Assembly: GCA_916700875.1 (NCBI GenBank)
Contig: CAKAKS010000039.1
Coordinates: forward strand, 6,845,544 to 6,909,543
Origin: Sebastes aleutianus
Taxonomy: Eukaryota > Chordata > Actinopteri > Perciformes > Sebastidae
Direction: 5' to 3'
DNA: 64,000 nt
Under the pieces are notes generated by a model. It saw only the letters and a program-made list of their open reading frames with translations, had not been told where the DNA came from and did no database searches. A program made the translations under genes and the position numbers. Numbering within the stretch: position 1 is the first letter of the stretch; every line of letters starts with the position of its first letter. Shown here in pieces: positions 47,304 to 61,000 of this stretch.

Positions 47304-47589
47304 AAACCTCAACAAATCAATATCAAAGGGCACCACAGTACGACATCATTACATAACGTCTGTGCACCAGGAATCTGTCTGGAAGGTTTCTGTTTATTCT
47401 GTGAATGATGAGATTATCTACCATGTTTGACATGAGAAAAGTTATGTTGGACTGGAAACGTCCTCGTGGCCGCGAGCCAAACAGGAGACGCCATTTCAAA
47501 ACTAAATGGTTCCTGTTACTGAATGTCACTGCAATTAGGATCCTGTAATTTATTTCAGAGATCTTGGAGAAAGAAATATTTACTTGTGT

Positions 47590-48260
47590 TTACATTTGGC
47601 TCTGATGCGTCTTCAGTTTAGTTTTGTTTTGGTTTAGCTTATCTTAGTTTAGAGTAGTTCACCTTGACTTAGTGACATCGTGAGACTAAATTATAATACA
47701 GAAATAGGCCTACTTAGTGTGTAACAAATTAAAATATATATTAACAAAGTAAATCGGATGAAGCATGTTTAGTTCATTTAAGCTCACTTAGCCATCTTGG
47801 CTTAGCTTCATTTGGCCTTATTAGGTAATTGAGCTTAGTTTAGTGCTCGAGTAGTGATGTTATAAAAACAAAATAATAATTGTGTGAAGCTTGTTTAGTT
47901 CATTAGCGTAGATTAACCACCTTAGCTTGGCTAGTTAAGTTGTTTCATTTGTTGTACCTTATCTTATCCTTAGCTTAATGTATCTTAATTAAGTTTAGTT
48001 TGATTTGACTTAGCTTAATGGCCTAGTAATGTGTTAAGAATAAAATAAACAAAAAATGCTCAGTGTGAAAAAAACTGGGTGAAGCTTATTTAGTTGTTTA
48101 GTTCATTGTAACATTGTCTTTTTATAAAAATCTTTAAAAAAAACTGAGATAAAGCTTATCTTAATTTGGTTGTCCAGTTTATTGTAACGTAGCCTAACAT
48201 TAACTTAATTTAGTTTAACTTGACTTAGGTTAGTAACTTAGTTGGTCTATGTAATAAAAA
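47590..48260. repeat. degenerate tandem array of CTTAGTTTAG-rich units
   Basis: Units of roughly 150-180 bp share GAAGCTTGTTTAGTTCATT-like, AAACAAAATAATAA-like and CTTAGCTTAAT-like blocks in the same order. Divergence between units is high. No gene. Confidence 0.6.
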
Positions 48261-49734
48261 ACAAAATAATAAATCCAAAATACTGATTGTGCAAATAACA
48301 AACATATAAACATGACAAGCAACATGGTACAAAATGATACAAGACAAGATACAATCAGACTTAACTTAGACTTATTATCATAAAGCTTTTTCCTAAATTT
48401 GTTTTTGTATGTATGTCTGTAAGCGTTAAAAAAATATATATATATTGGCTTTTTTGTGGATGTATAATTCATGAGCAGTTTGCAATAAAAGTATTAAAAA
48501 TAATTAATATCTACAAATAATCAGCAAATAATTATCACCTTAACTTTAAGACAGGTGATCACAGAGAGGATTGTTAATCTCTACCAAATATTTACTTATG
48601 TTTTACTACAGTTGAAAAATTTTTATGGAAATGTTGTTTTTCTTTATGACAAAAAACTGGCAGAGCGTTGTTGTTCTTGTGCAAAATGTGTAAAAAACGA
48701 TGGAAGGATGGAAGGAGTGAATACATGGAAAGAAAAATCCCAACTATCTATCTTTTTCAAGAAAGCCAAACGTTTGATTTTGTTACTGGAAAAGACAGGA
48801 TTTATGTGAAAACGTGGTCTTAATCTTCAGCCACTTTTACAGAAACACCACTGACTTGAGATGGCAGCTATCGATCATTTCCGACAGAGGTCCCACTCTG
48901 TAATTGTTCCAAGAAATCTGAGTGACTTTCATGTTTAAAATGGCGCCTGATCAATCCAAAGCTCATGATCGTCCTTTTACTGTCCCGTCATGTCTGTTGG
49001 GTCAGTCGTAGTCGTTCGTTCCCTTCACAGATTCACACAGACATCTTGAACATGTTACTGTACTGAACCAACGTCGTCAGTGTGACAGCTGGATTGATGA
49101 AGTGTAGAGGCAGCGGCTGTACGATCACAAAGAAATTGTATGACACCCTTCATTCCCCTTCTTCTACTTCTGATCTCCCCTCAAGTTTCCTGCCCAAATG
49201 TGGGCATCGGGGAGTCGTTTTCGACATGTTTTCGACATGTTTCCACATCTGAGATGTTGAAATTGATGAAGTGGAAACGACTGATGACTGATGGTGTGTC
49301 GCTGGTCTTTGAGCTTATTCTATTTTGAGGATTGTGGCTTTAAAAGCATCCAAATATCTGTCTTCGGCGCAAAAACTCTCTCAAGTTAAATGTGAAAAAT
49401 GATGTGCAACATCATCTTCTTTATGTATGATATATCCCAGAGCTTTCACACTGAGATACAGTCATAAATAAAGTCAAATACGTCTCTGCTGAGCCAGCTT
49501 TCCTACCCCTATAACATCAGCTTTGGTCATAAAACTAAAAGGATGTACATATTTTTCAGTATCCACTCTGCTCTCAACACTGTCCAAAGAAAACATCATA
49601 CACTCATCCCACTCTGAGACATGATAGTGCTATAATGCATTAACTTATCAACACCATAAGTGAGTCAGAATGACCCTAAATAACACAAAGAGTACCAACA
49701 AATCTTCCCTCATGAAAAAGTAGCATATCAAGTT
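48261..49734. other. intergenic DNA between the two palindrome arrays, no gene seen
   Basis: AT-rich. ORFs of 60-84 codons have no family resemblance. Confidence 0.45.
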
Positions 49735-50770
49735 TATTTTATGAAGTATACTTATGAAAAGAAGGAAAGTATATTTCCCCCAAGTATACTTTATGTAGAA
49801 AGTATTATCAATGTACAAGTAGTATAATTGCAAGTGTACTACTATTTAAGTACACTTAAAGTGTAAGAATAGTTAACTTTAAGTACACTACTAGTTGACA
49901 TCTGAGTTTTAATTTGTACTAAACTATACTATAGGTATACTGATAGTTCTTAGCCAATGATTTATGTATTACATAAAGAGACTCGCTCCTTTTTCTATTT
50001 GACTGGACGTTTTGTGATGATAAATAAATAAATAAAATTAGTTTTTCTTGCATGCTTCCACGGTGAACAAAAAATTAAAAAATGTACATTATAGTAGTAT
50101 ATTTCCCCGAAGTATACTTTATGTAGTAAGTATACTATTATCAATGTACTAGTAGTATAATTGTAAGTGTTCAATGCTTAATTAATAAAAAATTGGCCCA
50201 CTTTTTAGTTTATGAAAATATACTTTTATACTTTAAGTCTAAGAATAGTAAACTTTATGTACGCAACTAGTTTACATCTGAGTTTTATTTTGTACTAAAC
50301 TATACTATAGGTATACTGCTAGTACTTAGCCAATGATTTATGTATTACATAAAGAGACATAAATCTAATTTGTTTTTCTTGCGTTCCTCCACGGTGAACG
50401 GGAAATTGAAAAATGTAACGTAACGTAAATTCATATCAAAACCATTGCTTACAAATTCTCATACACTTTAATAGGCTATTCTATCAAAAAGAAAGCACAA
50501 CTACAAGCCAAGTACATACCTTTCTGTAGGCCTATAAGGCAAGAATACTTAATTATACTTTTTTTAAATATATTTTGATCAAAAGATTAAGTACAAGTGT
50601 AAGCCAAGTAGACTTTTCTGTATACTTCTCAGTATAAGCTAAGTAAACTTAAGTATACTTTTGTTAAGTATATCTCTGATAAGTACATACAAAGTAAACT
50701 GAAAGTATATCAAATTTAATAGAAGTATACTAATAGCACTTGAATAAACTTCTTTTTGGGTTGGCGGGCA
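49735..50770 (-). repeat. array of AAGTATACTT palindromes, right arm of an inverted pair
   Basis: Reverse-complement counterpart of 45845-47005. For example 50528-50612 (TTAATTATACTT, ATATTTTGATCAAAAGATTA) mirrors 46010-46093. It also has an internal duplication (about 49770-49990 versus 50095-50360; shared CCAATGATTTATGTATTACA). It ends with ATAAACTTCTTTTTGGGTTG, matching the inverted left end of the other copy. Confidence 0.8.
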
Positions 50771-53700
50771 GCTTTTTGGAGTATACATCTTAAACAACTG
50801 TCCCCAAAGTGATGAATGTGAATATCAGGTGTCTAATCGTGGCTAATGCATGCTCTTGAGTTCGGTCTAAACATTAGATGTGGGTCTTATCTCAAAGACG
50901 AACCGCTGCAGCTTCTTTTTGTGTGATTCACCAAAACTTCAGACAGCGAGAGAGGAGCTGCAGGAGTCTTTTGATGTTCTTAAATGAAACATCTGCACAT
51001 TACAACACAGAGAAAAAAAGAGACGAGGGAGAAAGAAAGAGAGCAGGCATGTGACTGAGGTTTACTGGGCTGAATAAAGTGGGTTTAAAAGACACAAGAG
51101 GGGAATAAACCTCCCTTTGAAAACATCTCACGGCCAATTTCCCCCCCATTTTATCTTAACATTAGCCACAGGGCTGCTGGCCGCCTCAAAGCTCCCCCTC
51201 ATCTCTCTCTGGATGTCTTCATTCAATGGCTGACATCTTTTAGATCCCAGCGGACGTACACACAGATCAAAGTGTTTAAGGCCGGCACAGAGTGGGTTTT
51301 ATCAGTGGTTGCTACAGATTTTGTCCATTTGAAAGTCTTTTATTGGGTTCGGGGAGTAAAAGCACTCATGGTGCAGCTTGCTTGATAGATTATATTACAT
51401 AGAAGAGCAATTTGACAAAAGTGTATGAAAGTATGAGCTCTCTGGCTCAAATGGCAAAAAAAAACAGTCACTCTGTGCTTTTTCTTGTTTGACAAATTGC
51501 GCTTGGAAGAACAAAATGTCCTGAAACACTTAAAAAAAAAAAAGTAGAATATCATATTTAAGAGATGAAAATTGAAAAACCACAGTCAGAAACTGACAGC
51601 AACAAGGCAACAGAGAGCAGACCACCAAGGACCGCAGCAGCAGAGTCCAGGACAAACAAAGCAGATGAATCGTGAGAAAACGTTTGATTTATTTAGAGAT
51701 AATTCAAAAGAAAACGTGAAAGAAATGCAACATGTCCTCCTTTAAATGATTAATCTGACACAAGTTATAAGATGTGAGGATCATGTGGATTTCAACGGAC
51801 GTCACCGCGACAAAAAGAACAGTTGCTCAGTTTATCATTATAATTTATTTAGAGGAAATTCCAAAGAAAATGTGAAAAGCATCTTGTTATTACTACATAC
51901 CAAACTATTCCATTTCTGATAACTCTGCAGTTAAAGCAACACGTTCTCATCCCAACTCGTCACACACTGACGCTTTGTCAGGACCCTTTGGCGTCACTTT
52001 CTAACACACTGGGTGACCCAGCGCATCAAACTCTGCACTGCTGCTGCACAAAACATGAGGTTAACAATGTGAATTCAAACAAAAACGCTTGCTTATAGGT
52101 TTAGGCAACAAAACCATTTAGTTAGGTTTAGGAAAAAACATCATGGTTTGGCTTAAAATTTTGTAAAGTGAAAGTGAAACTTAACGTTGAACACAAAGAC
52201 AAACAACACGTTGTTGGTTTCACACGGCACACGAACAGTTGTCTTTTTGTTCATTAAACTACAACAACACGCTGCACGACCAATTTATCCACTATATGTG
52301 CGTGACAAAGCGCCAATATTTGTCCCCTTAGGAATGAGAATGGTCTGGTTATAATAATGTTAGAAAAAAAAATATTAGTAAATCATTAATTAAGGTTTTT
52401 GAGTTTCTCATTTCTAAACCATTGGTAAACGTTTGTCAATCAACTGTGTTTATAAATGCCAATAAATAACATTTAATATTTAATAAATTAATTAATATAG
52501 TAATCGTAAGTTCTTTATAAATGTTTTTTTGGACCAGACAGGTCAAACTCTCTATATATCAGAGGGTTCTTCTTGCTAAAAAGAGAAAGCAAGTTTGATA
52601 ATGGAGGATTTTCCACAACCTGGCAACCCAAACTTTATTCTTATTGATGGCTTACAAATTAAGTATTATTGAATCATTTCATAACTATCAATAAAGTGAT
52701 TAAAAAGGCTTATAACTCTTTATAAAGGGAGTAAAACAAGTACATAATTTCCCTATAAAATAACATAAATTGGAAATACTCAAGTCAAAATTGTCCATAA
52801 ATACACTACTATACATCTAATTATTAGGCTTTTGAGTTCCGGGTCAAACAACTACACAAACTACAGCAGATTCAGGATAACAACAACAAACTGTGAGCAT
52901 GTTTCTGTCTTTCTGTGACGCTCCCCCACTGAATCCCAGTCACAACAAGACATTCAGTTCATGACATGAAGCATTTTATTTAAACCTTTACAGTGTTTCA
53001 ATGACATCACTCTGCATGATGTCATCGAGGTCACTGAGACATTACAGCCCAAACAGGATGATGGAGTTCATCATCAGCGGACCTCTGAGGTGACGCCAGC
53101 AAGGAAATCTGCTCTGATGGAGAATCTTATCGAGTTATGGTCCTTTTTACTGTCTGAGGAATTTACATTTCACCTAATTATTTAGCAAATCAAGCCATAG
53201 GCCTATAAAACTTCAACATTTCCTTATTTCTGTACATTTTTAAATCCAGAGCATGTTAAATATAGCTTGAGAGGTGCTGCTGTCCGAGCTAAGATGCCTG
53301 AAATGAGAGGATAAAGGAGTGGTTTTGAGAGATTGTTTCTTGAACAAGATATGCATTTACTTGCTGTTGTTGTCACATGATTGATCAGAAGCGTAATTTC
53401 ATAAAGATTTTCAGCAGTTTTGTCTAAAACTCTGTGTCCACATTGAGACATGCCCACCCATCTAAATGCACACAATGATATAAAGACACAAAACTCGGGT
53501 ACAATAAAATGTAGGACAAAAAAATAAAGGAGTAAATCTATTTAATGTAATTTATTGTCTTGCTCTGTGGTCATTTTGTCCCTCAAAGCAAGATTGAGTG
53601 ACAAAATCAAATCAGACAAACCCTGATCTCTAGATCTTCTGACTGTGAGCAGAAACCAGCAGGGATCGATAAGGATCATTTAAATGGAAAGTAGAAAGCA

Positions 53701-54806
53701 CTTAATGCTTTAAAAGTCTCACTATAATTTCAAACCTTTGACTGGATGTTCAAAAGACCCAATATAAAGTCTTAGATACAAACACACCCCCTGGTGGGGG
53801 AGTTGTGTAATAACAGCAAGAGCCTGGAGAAGAACAAAACAAAAAGATTGTCCCTAAAAGCCCTTTTTAAAACATAAAAAACTTGTCTTATTTTTGGGCC
53901 TCAACCCTCCACCTGCTGTACTTCATATATGAAAGAGCACTATTTATTTATCTCTCTGTTTGCCTGTTTAACAGCAGCCGCATACGCTGTGACCTGTTTT
54001 ACATGCTGAAGGGTTGAGCTGTGGTATTAAGATGTGAAAATAGCTTTTATTAATAACTTCTAGGCTGGAAAATCACCACCAACTAATAAGGACAAATATT
54101 GCTTTTGTATACAGATTGATCATTTATCTACTGTATCTCGCTGCAGCAGGCAGCTACTGAATGAAAAACAAAAAACGTTCTATCTGTAAAGTTAAAGTCT
54201 ATTTAAATAAAGAAATACAAATCCAGTTTTACAAACTTTTACAAGCATGCACTTTCACAACTTCTCATGCAAATTCTGAATTTCAGTCCACAAAAATGTA
54301 CATTATTACAGTTAGCAATATTACGAAAGAGTGGAAAACCAGGTTTCCTCTGCGCTTACAGTATATGACCATGTATTATATACATCACTTAGTAGAGTTG
54401 CACTGAAGCACAATCTAAGTCATCACACAAAGTAAAAAAACATACAGTACAATTAAGAAATAGATTGACCTTTCTAAAAGTTGATATTTAATATTGTGAC
54501 TTCCTGCTCTACATCTTTCAGAAGATCAAAAATAATGTGATTCATTTGCATTTTATGGATTTCATTCTAACGTTATCAATCCCTTAAAAAAAAAATAATA
54601 ATGTTTCCACCTGAAAGTCTGTGAAAAGACCTGAAATGTGAGAAAGACTCAACCTGAAGATTTCCCCACAATGAGCAATGAAAAAGTAAAAAGTACAAAA
54701 AATATTTTTTTCAAAGTCAATAAAGAAATCAACATTTCCTCCATCTATTAAAAAAGGGCTTTAAGGCAACAACATACAACTCTACATGTGTTGTTTATTA
54801 AACTAG
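50771..54806. other. intergenic DNA and probable trim66 3' UTR
   Basis: About 51930-52330 holds another member of the 36529-37052 family (core at 52090-52165). 51060-51310 is a non-repetitive block. The rest is AT-rich without exons. The bases just below 54807 belong to the trim66 3' UTR. A reverse-strand AATAAA lies at about 54794, very close to the stop, and another at about 54047. Confidence 0.45.
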
Positions 54807-55010
54807 TTACAGGTAATATCCCTTCCCACTAAAGACGAATCTCCTCTTCCTGTGGTTCTCCTTCCTCTTCCTGCTGAGCCACTGGAGGCGAGCGCTGTCC
54901 GTTCGGTCCTGGCTGGCCGTCGGGAACGTCCGCTCGGGAAAAATCTCCTTCAGTTTGCTCAAGAAAAACAGCTCGAGGCTTCGACCGGCCTGGGCCACCT
55001 CTGAGTCTGG
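54807..55010 (-). CDS. trim66: trim66 last coding exon
   Basis: 204 nt encode [16 protein letters not shown] and [11 protein letters not shown] (last bromodomain helix), then a short basic tail to TAA at 54809-54807. The tail is much shorter than the one I remember in human TRIM66. Confidence 0.92.
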   Translation of the reverse strand, partial: PDSEVAQAGRSLELFFLSKLKEIFPERTFPTASQDRTDSARLQWLSRKRKENHRKRRFVFSGKGYYL

Positions 55011-58000
55011 CTGCACGGCAGGAAGAGATGAACGTAAAAATCACAAAGATCAGAGGCTATTTCTATACCTTAAAACTGTATTTATCCAGAGATAGTTGAC
55101 TTACAACAGGCTAGTTCACCATACGTTGCGTTATTTCACCTTGCTTGCACACTTGGGCCAGTTGAGACAGTTTTAAGATCAGACTGATAATGGAGTTTTA
55201 AATTGTAGATATCTCAACAACTATTTTATAGATTGCCATGAAGTTTGGTACAAACATTCGAGGTCTGCAGAGGATGAGTACTTCTTGTTGATCCTCTGAC
55301 TTTTATCTAGTGCGACCACTCCTTTGGGGCGCCCTCAACCGACTACCGTTTTAGGAGTAGCAGGCGCAGTTTTAGAGCTAGAGTGAAGATACTCCGGAAA
55401 GTACCCATTGGTACCAACCATGTCATGCTACTATGTCGGGAAGGAGGCTAAATATCGCTCCAAAGTTAGGCTAAATTTTGGCGAGAAAAAACTGGCAAGG
55501 CAATTTTCAAAGGGGTTCCTTTGACCTTTGACCTCAAGATATGTGAATGAAAATGGGTTCTATGGGTACCAACGAGTCTCCCCTTTACAGAGATGGGTCC
55601 CTAAACAGTCTTGAATTGCATAAATTCACTGTAAAGCTGAGACTCTTGTGGATCCAATGAGCTGATGCTTCTTTTTTTTTGCACTTTCCCCCACTGTGGG
55701 ACTAATAAAGGAATATCTTATCTTATCTTACAACGTGTGGGAGGATGTTTGTTTTGTGTAAGTTTTTGTTGCTGCTGTTTTTTTAATCAAAGGCCACGTG
55801 GAGGACTTTGCTCTTGAAACGCAAGACGAGCTGTTACACAAAATGTTCATCTTCCTTTTTCCATGCAAATAAAATGCATTTTGCATATTCAGCATTTACA
55901 GTTGGTCAAATCAAATGACCCTCACAGTAACAGTCCTGGCACAAACTACAGCTGTACTATGTGCTATATTCAAAAAAAATTTGGAGGAGTGGGGTGTGGC
56001 ATAATGAACAATCCATTATATTTTGGTGGCGATCCGGATCATTATCCGGCTTCGGGAATTTTTTTTAATAACTCCGCTCAGCCTGTGCATTAACACCACA
56101 GGCTTTAAGTGTTGATGGTCACCCTGCCTCTTTCCTTCTACCGACAGAGGGACAGAGAGAGAGAGCAGGGGGTGGAGTGAGGGGGGGACACCTGTAGATT
56201 CAGCGTTTTTTCACATTAAACTCCAGTTTGACCAAAGCACACTTGGTGATTGTTGGAAAGAGTAACGACGACGGTTTAGGTGAGTTTCACTTTGTTTCTG
56301 TCGAGTTTGAATGAAGTGTTCTACGATGCTCCGCTACATACAGCTGATCTCAACATAAACAAAAATACACGTGGATGATGGCGCAAGCTGCACGGAGAGG
56401 AGGGGCAATCATACTCGGCCAGCTTGGCGAAGGTCTGCGCTCTCCGAGTGCCATTCTAGTTTTATCTTGTGCTGACATTAGCATTAAGCTCAAAGTAGCC
56501 TACTGTGTCTGAACACAGCTGTCAGCTTGGCTCTTGTTAGATATCACCTGAGATTTAACATTAACTTGCCGATGGACACAACCTGATTGACAGTCGCTAC
56601 ATAAAGAAATCAAAGTGTAAAAGTGGCCCAGTTTTCTGCTACATGTGGAACTTATTCCCGCAGGTTACAGTGCAGAAATAATTCAATTACACTAGAAATT
56701 AGATTAAGGCGGGAAATCCACTCACGTAATTGAACGTAGCGCAGTTCTTGAACATCAGCAGGACGTCATCCACAAACTGCTCGGCGGTGAAGTAGTGGAG
56801 CGTGTTGCTCTTGTCCAGTTTCCTGCGGATCACCGACAGGTCGATGGGCCTCTTGATGATCTGGTAGTAGTTTCGGGCCTGGAGCACATTCACACAGATT
56901 ACATCATTGTTTTCATTTTAACATTTTGTTATGAAAGGTCAGTGGAACATTTTACATGTTCAGTAAGCCAGTGTTTTCTCTTCTCAACCATTACATGCCA
57001 TCACTTTGAGCTGTTTTAAACGAGGCCAGCAGTGTAGCTCTTCTCTTTATTATTGCCAAATGATTTATTTCTATTAAGTTGCTTTGTTCCATTTGATTTA
57101 TTGTAGGGCCTACTTGAAAAAAGGCTAAGGCCAGGATAAAAAAAAGGGAATTTGATGTTTGCAACAGAGAGTTTTAGGTTTATGTGGTGAATTATCAAAG
57201 GAAGATGTTGCAATATCTGTTGTATAGACATATAATGTTTATTTTGTTACTGAACAACACCTTTTTTTATATATATTTTTCATATTTAATCAAGTTGTGT
57301 AATATAATCCTGTGTAGGTTGAACCCAATATTTATTTTTTATATCTATTTTTTATAATTTTCTTAAAGGAAAAGTGTGTAACAATTAGGGGGATATATTG
57401 TTAGAAATGGAATATAATATTAATAACTATGTTTTCTTTAGTGTATAATCACCTAAAAATATAAGGTAATATTTTTTGTTACCTTAGAATGAGCCGTTTA
57501 TATCTACATAGGGCGCGGGTCCACTTCATGGAGGCTCTAGATAGGGCCAGTCGCGTTTCCGCATCGGCCACCATAGTTCTCCGACTACGACTTTGAAGTT
57601 GTTTAGTTGGTTGCAATCTGCAACCTCGCCACTAGATGCCACCAAACCCTACACACTGCACCTTTAAGTACAGGCTGTCATGTAGCTATTATGACCTATA
57701 TATTTGTACACTGATATATGTTATATTCAGTGTTGTCAGGGTGATTTATTTGATGTGATTTTACTATAACATAGACGTGTTTTTAATGTAAATCTGTTGG
57801 ACTGACCAGGGTGCTGACAGGCTCATGGAACGGAGCGCTGAGTGTGTGACGGTACAACAGCAGAGTCAGCTTCTCACACCTCTGAACAGGAAACACACAC
57901 ACACACATACACAGTCACTATAAAACATATGTTCATCTACTCATGGGTCTGATACCATATCAAGAGTCTGGAAAACAACTCTATACTAGTGATTATGCTG

Positions 58001-61000
58001 CTGTAAAAAAGAAAAAAACAATTTTGTGTCCATTTTTTCTGACTTTGAATTAATGATTGCTTTACTTTTGGTACACTATGTCAATTTGATGACTGTTTGA
58101 CCACCAGAAACTGCTTTTCCTGCTTTCTTTTAGGTTGAAACAAAATAAATAAATGAACAGCTTTTATGGATGTGATAAGGGTCAAACCGACCCCGCAGCT
58201 CACCCTCTGGTCCTGGTTGGACAGCGTGTACGGAGCTTTGACTCCCCCGCGGGAGTGCTTGTTCTCACAGTCGTAGGTCTCCACAGGTTCATGGTCAGTT
58301 CTGCACAGCGTACAAACCCAGTCACCTCTGTAGCAGACACAGGACCTCCATTACTTCATAATTTTGAGATTTAAAAACAATGTAAACCTTGTTATCGTTG
58401 CTAACAAATCAAGTAAAACGACCAAAACCAAATGAATGTATCCCACAAACAAGTATTGTCTGTGCAGCCAAAGCCTGATATTTGTTTATGACACATGTCA
58501 AAGGTGTGTCGTACGCAAATCAAATATATTGAATTTCGTGACTATTTCAAGAACTGTTGTGCGACTGAGCTGGTGTAGCAGATAAAGGATAGTGTGCTCG
58601 TACTGGGTGTCCTTACAGCACTTACAGTGGGAAGCTGATGAGCGGAGGTATGTGACAGTCCAAGTGGTAAACTTTAGGGCAGCGGTCGCAGCAGAGCAGA
58701 TCTCCTCCGTTCAGACACACAGCACAAAAATCTTCACTCTCCATCTCCTCGGGCCCTGATCCAGGTCCAGGTTTCTGCGTGGATGAGTCCTCCTCCTCCT
58801 CCTTCTCCTCCTCCTCCTGTGAGCTGCAAAGATCAGGTCTTTGATCTTCACTGTCGTCCATTTGAACTATTTCATCCTCCAGCTCCAGGGTTTCATCCCG
58901 ATCTGCTTCCGGTTCTGGATCCAGTTCGATCACCAATGTCTGCTCACGATCCGGATCCAAATAAAATGTTTCTGAATCCGTTTTCCCATCCGGGTCCCAT
59001 TCATCGGATCCATGATCGAACAGGATGTACGGCTGATCTGGATTAGAGTCACAGTCGAAGCCTGAGTCCTGCTCCGGTTCCTCGGAAGGGGAGCTGTCGG
59101 GACAGTACGGTTCAGTCCACGATGTTGGTGACGGTTCTGGTTGACTGAGATCAGACTGAGGCGACACCTCCAAAATGTTTGCCTCATGATGACTGAATCC
59201 ATTCTGTACCAGCGGCGGAAGATCCAAACAGGAAGCGTCATTGTGTAACTTGACTCGTGTTTGGCAGGGCAGTCGTACCAGAGAAACAACCGGCTGCAGA
59301 GATGAGAAGCACACGGACCGGAAGTTCAGACGCTCCAAGCTCACTACAGGTATGCAGGAGTTACCCAGAATCCTTTGGGCCTCTGGGTGAATCCTGTGGA
59401 AATAAATGAAGGCTTGGTCAGTGGAAAAATCTTTTTCATCAGATCCTAAATTTACCAAATCAGGAGTAGGCTACTATCCAACATGGAATATCAATAAGGG
59501 AGTAGTTATTTACTTATTTACTTTCTTTCAGAGAGTTAGATGAAAAGATTGATACCACTTTCTTTTATTCAATTTACATTTGTTTATTCTTTCTTTATGG
59601 AGTTTAAGAGCTTGGAAGTGATTAGCCTAGACTGGAAACAAGAGGAAACAGCGAGCCTGTCTCTCTCCAGGATTCAAAAACACACCCACCAGCATCTCTA
59701 AAGGACACTAATCAACATGTTATATCTTGTCTGTTAAATCCCATACTCAAACAGTGAGGTAAAAACAACAATATGTGGTTTTAGGGAGAGTCATGTGCTG
59801 TTATCTTGGCAAACAACGAAGCGGAACAATGACTTAACACAATGATGTACCATGAGGTTGCCAGGCAATACTGTTGTTCCCCATGATATTACTTCACGTA
59901 ACTCCTTTTGAAAGCACAAATTCTTCATTTTAAAGGTGCAGATATGGTGAATAAAAAATGTTTATAGTGTCTGCACAAACGTCACACGGACCCTCATGCA
60001 GAAACTAAAATTGCACTTAAGTCCAAATTATACTTTCTGTTCACATATGTTGGTCATCTGGCCGTATGTTTGAGGGCCTGAGCGAACTGTCCGCATCCCA
60101 AAAGCACATGCACAATATGTGCTGACGATCATAGAAGCACATTTGTGTATGCAGACACCCATTGTTAAACAGACTTATGTATGCATCCCACTAATTAACA
60201 TAATTTGTGAGCTTTAAAGTGTAGACAGAGCCCAGCTAGCTGTTTCCAATCTTTATGCTACACTAAAGTGGTATAAATCTCATCTACCTCTCAAAAGAAA
60301 TTTTCCAAATGTCAAACTATTTACCTTTAAAGAGGACATATCATGAAACACTCACTTTTTCAGTGCTGGTGCACATACATTTGGAATATACCAACCCAAA
60401 AACAGTCAGTTTTTTTGTGGGCTGCCTAGATCACAAAACATGTGATTCAAAAAGCCATTCAGATTCGGCTCCCCTTCCTATGTCACAAACATATTTTTAT
60501 CGCAAGCCAATCAGAGCAGACTGGACATTTTAAAGAGACAGGCACTAAAACGGAGCGTTTCAGACAGAGGGTGAATACAGGTATATTCAGACAGACATTA
60601 AAGTATGTAAACATGTTCTAGTAGAAACCCAAAATACAAGTATGAACCTAAAAAGGAGCACGATACGTCTCCTTTAAATACATTTTCCCATTGTGCTGTT
60701 AGTGTTCCCGTGTTGTACCTTATTCTCTTCAATAAAGCTGATACATCTTTTCCAGGTTTCCCAGATGAAGGAGAGGCCACTCTGGTCTTTCCCTTGCAGG
60801 ACCGGTTTGACTCCTTTTCCATCTCACAGAATCCAGTACTGCAGAGCTATTCAAAAAATAATTACAGATTTAGTGTCATTCTCATCAAACCAAAAGTTGA
60901 ATAAAGTATCAATAACCCTCTTCCTTAACACTGTGAAACTCATCCAGCTGTTGTGATAACCGCCCTTCTCAATCATGAAACTGTTAATTTTCAACACTGT

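Noticed and set aside
45845..50770. Array of hormone-response-element-like palindromes acting as an enhancer
   Set aside because: The palindromes are part of a transposon-like element with inverted ends, so repeat origin explains them without assuming regulatory function.
41414..54806. Hidden stk33 exons
   Set aside because: Looked for kinase motifs (HRDLK, DFG, APE) in the translations provided and by eye; none seen. Very short exons could still be missed.
58783..59046. Plus-strand Pro/Ser-rich ORF and the minus-strand 119-codon ORF at 58930-59289
   Set aside because: Shadows of the trim66 acidic exon in other frames.
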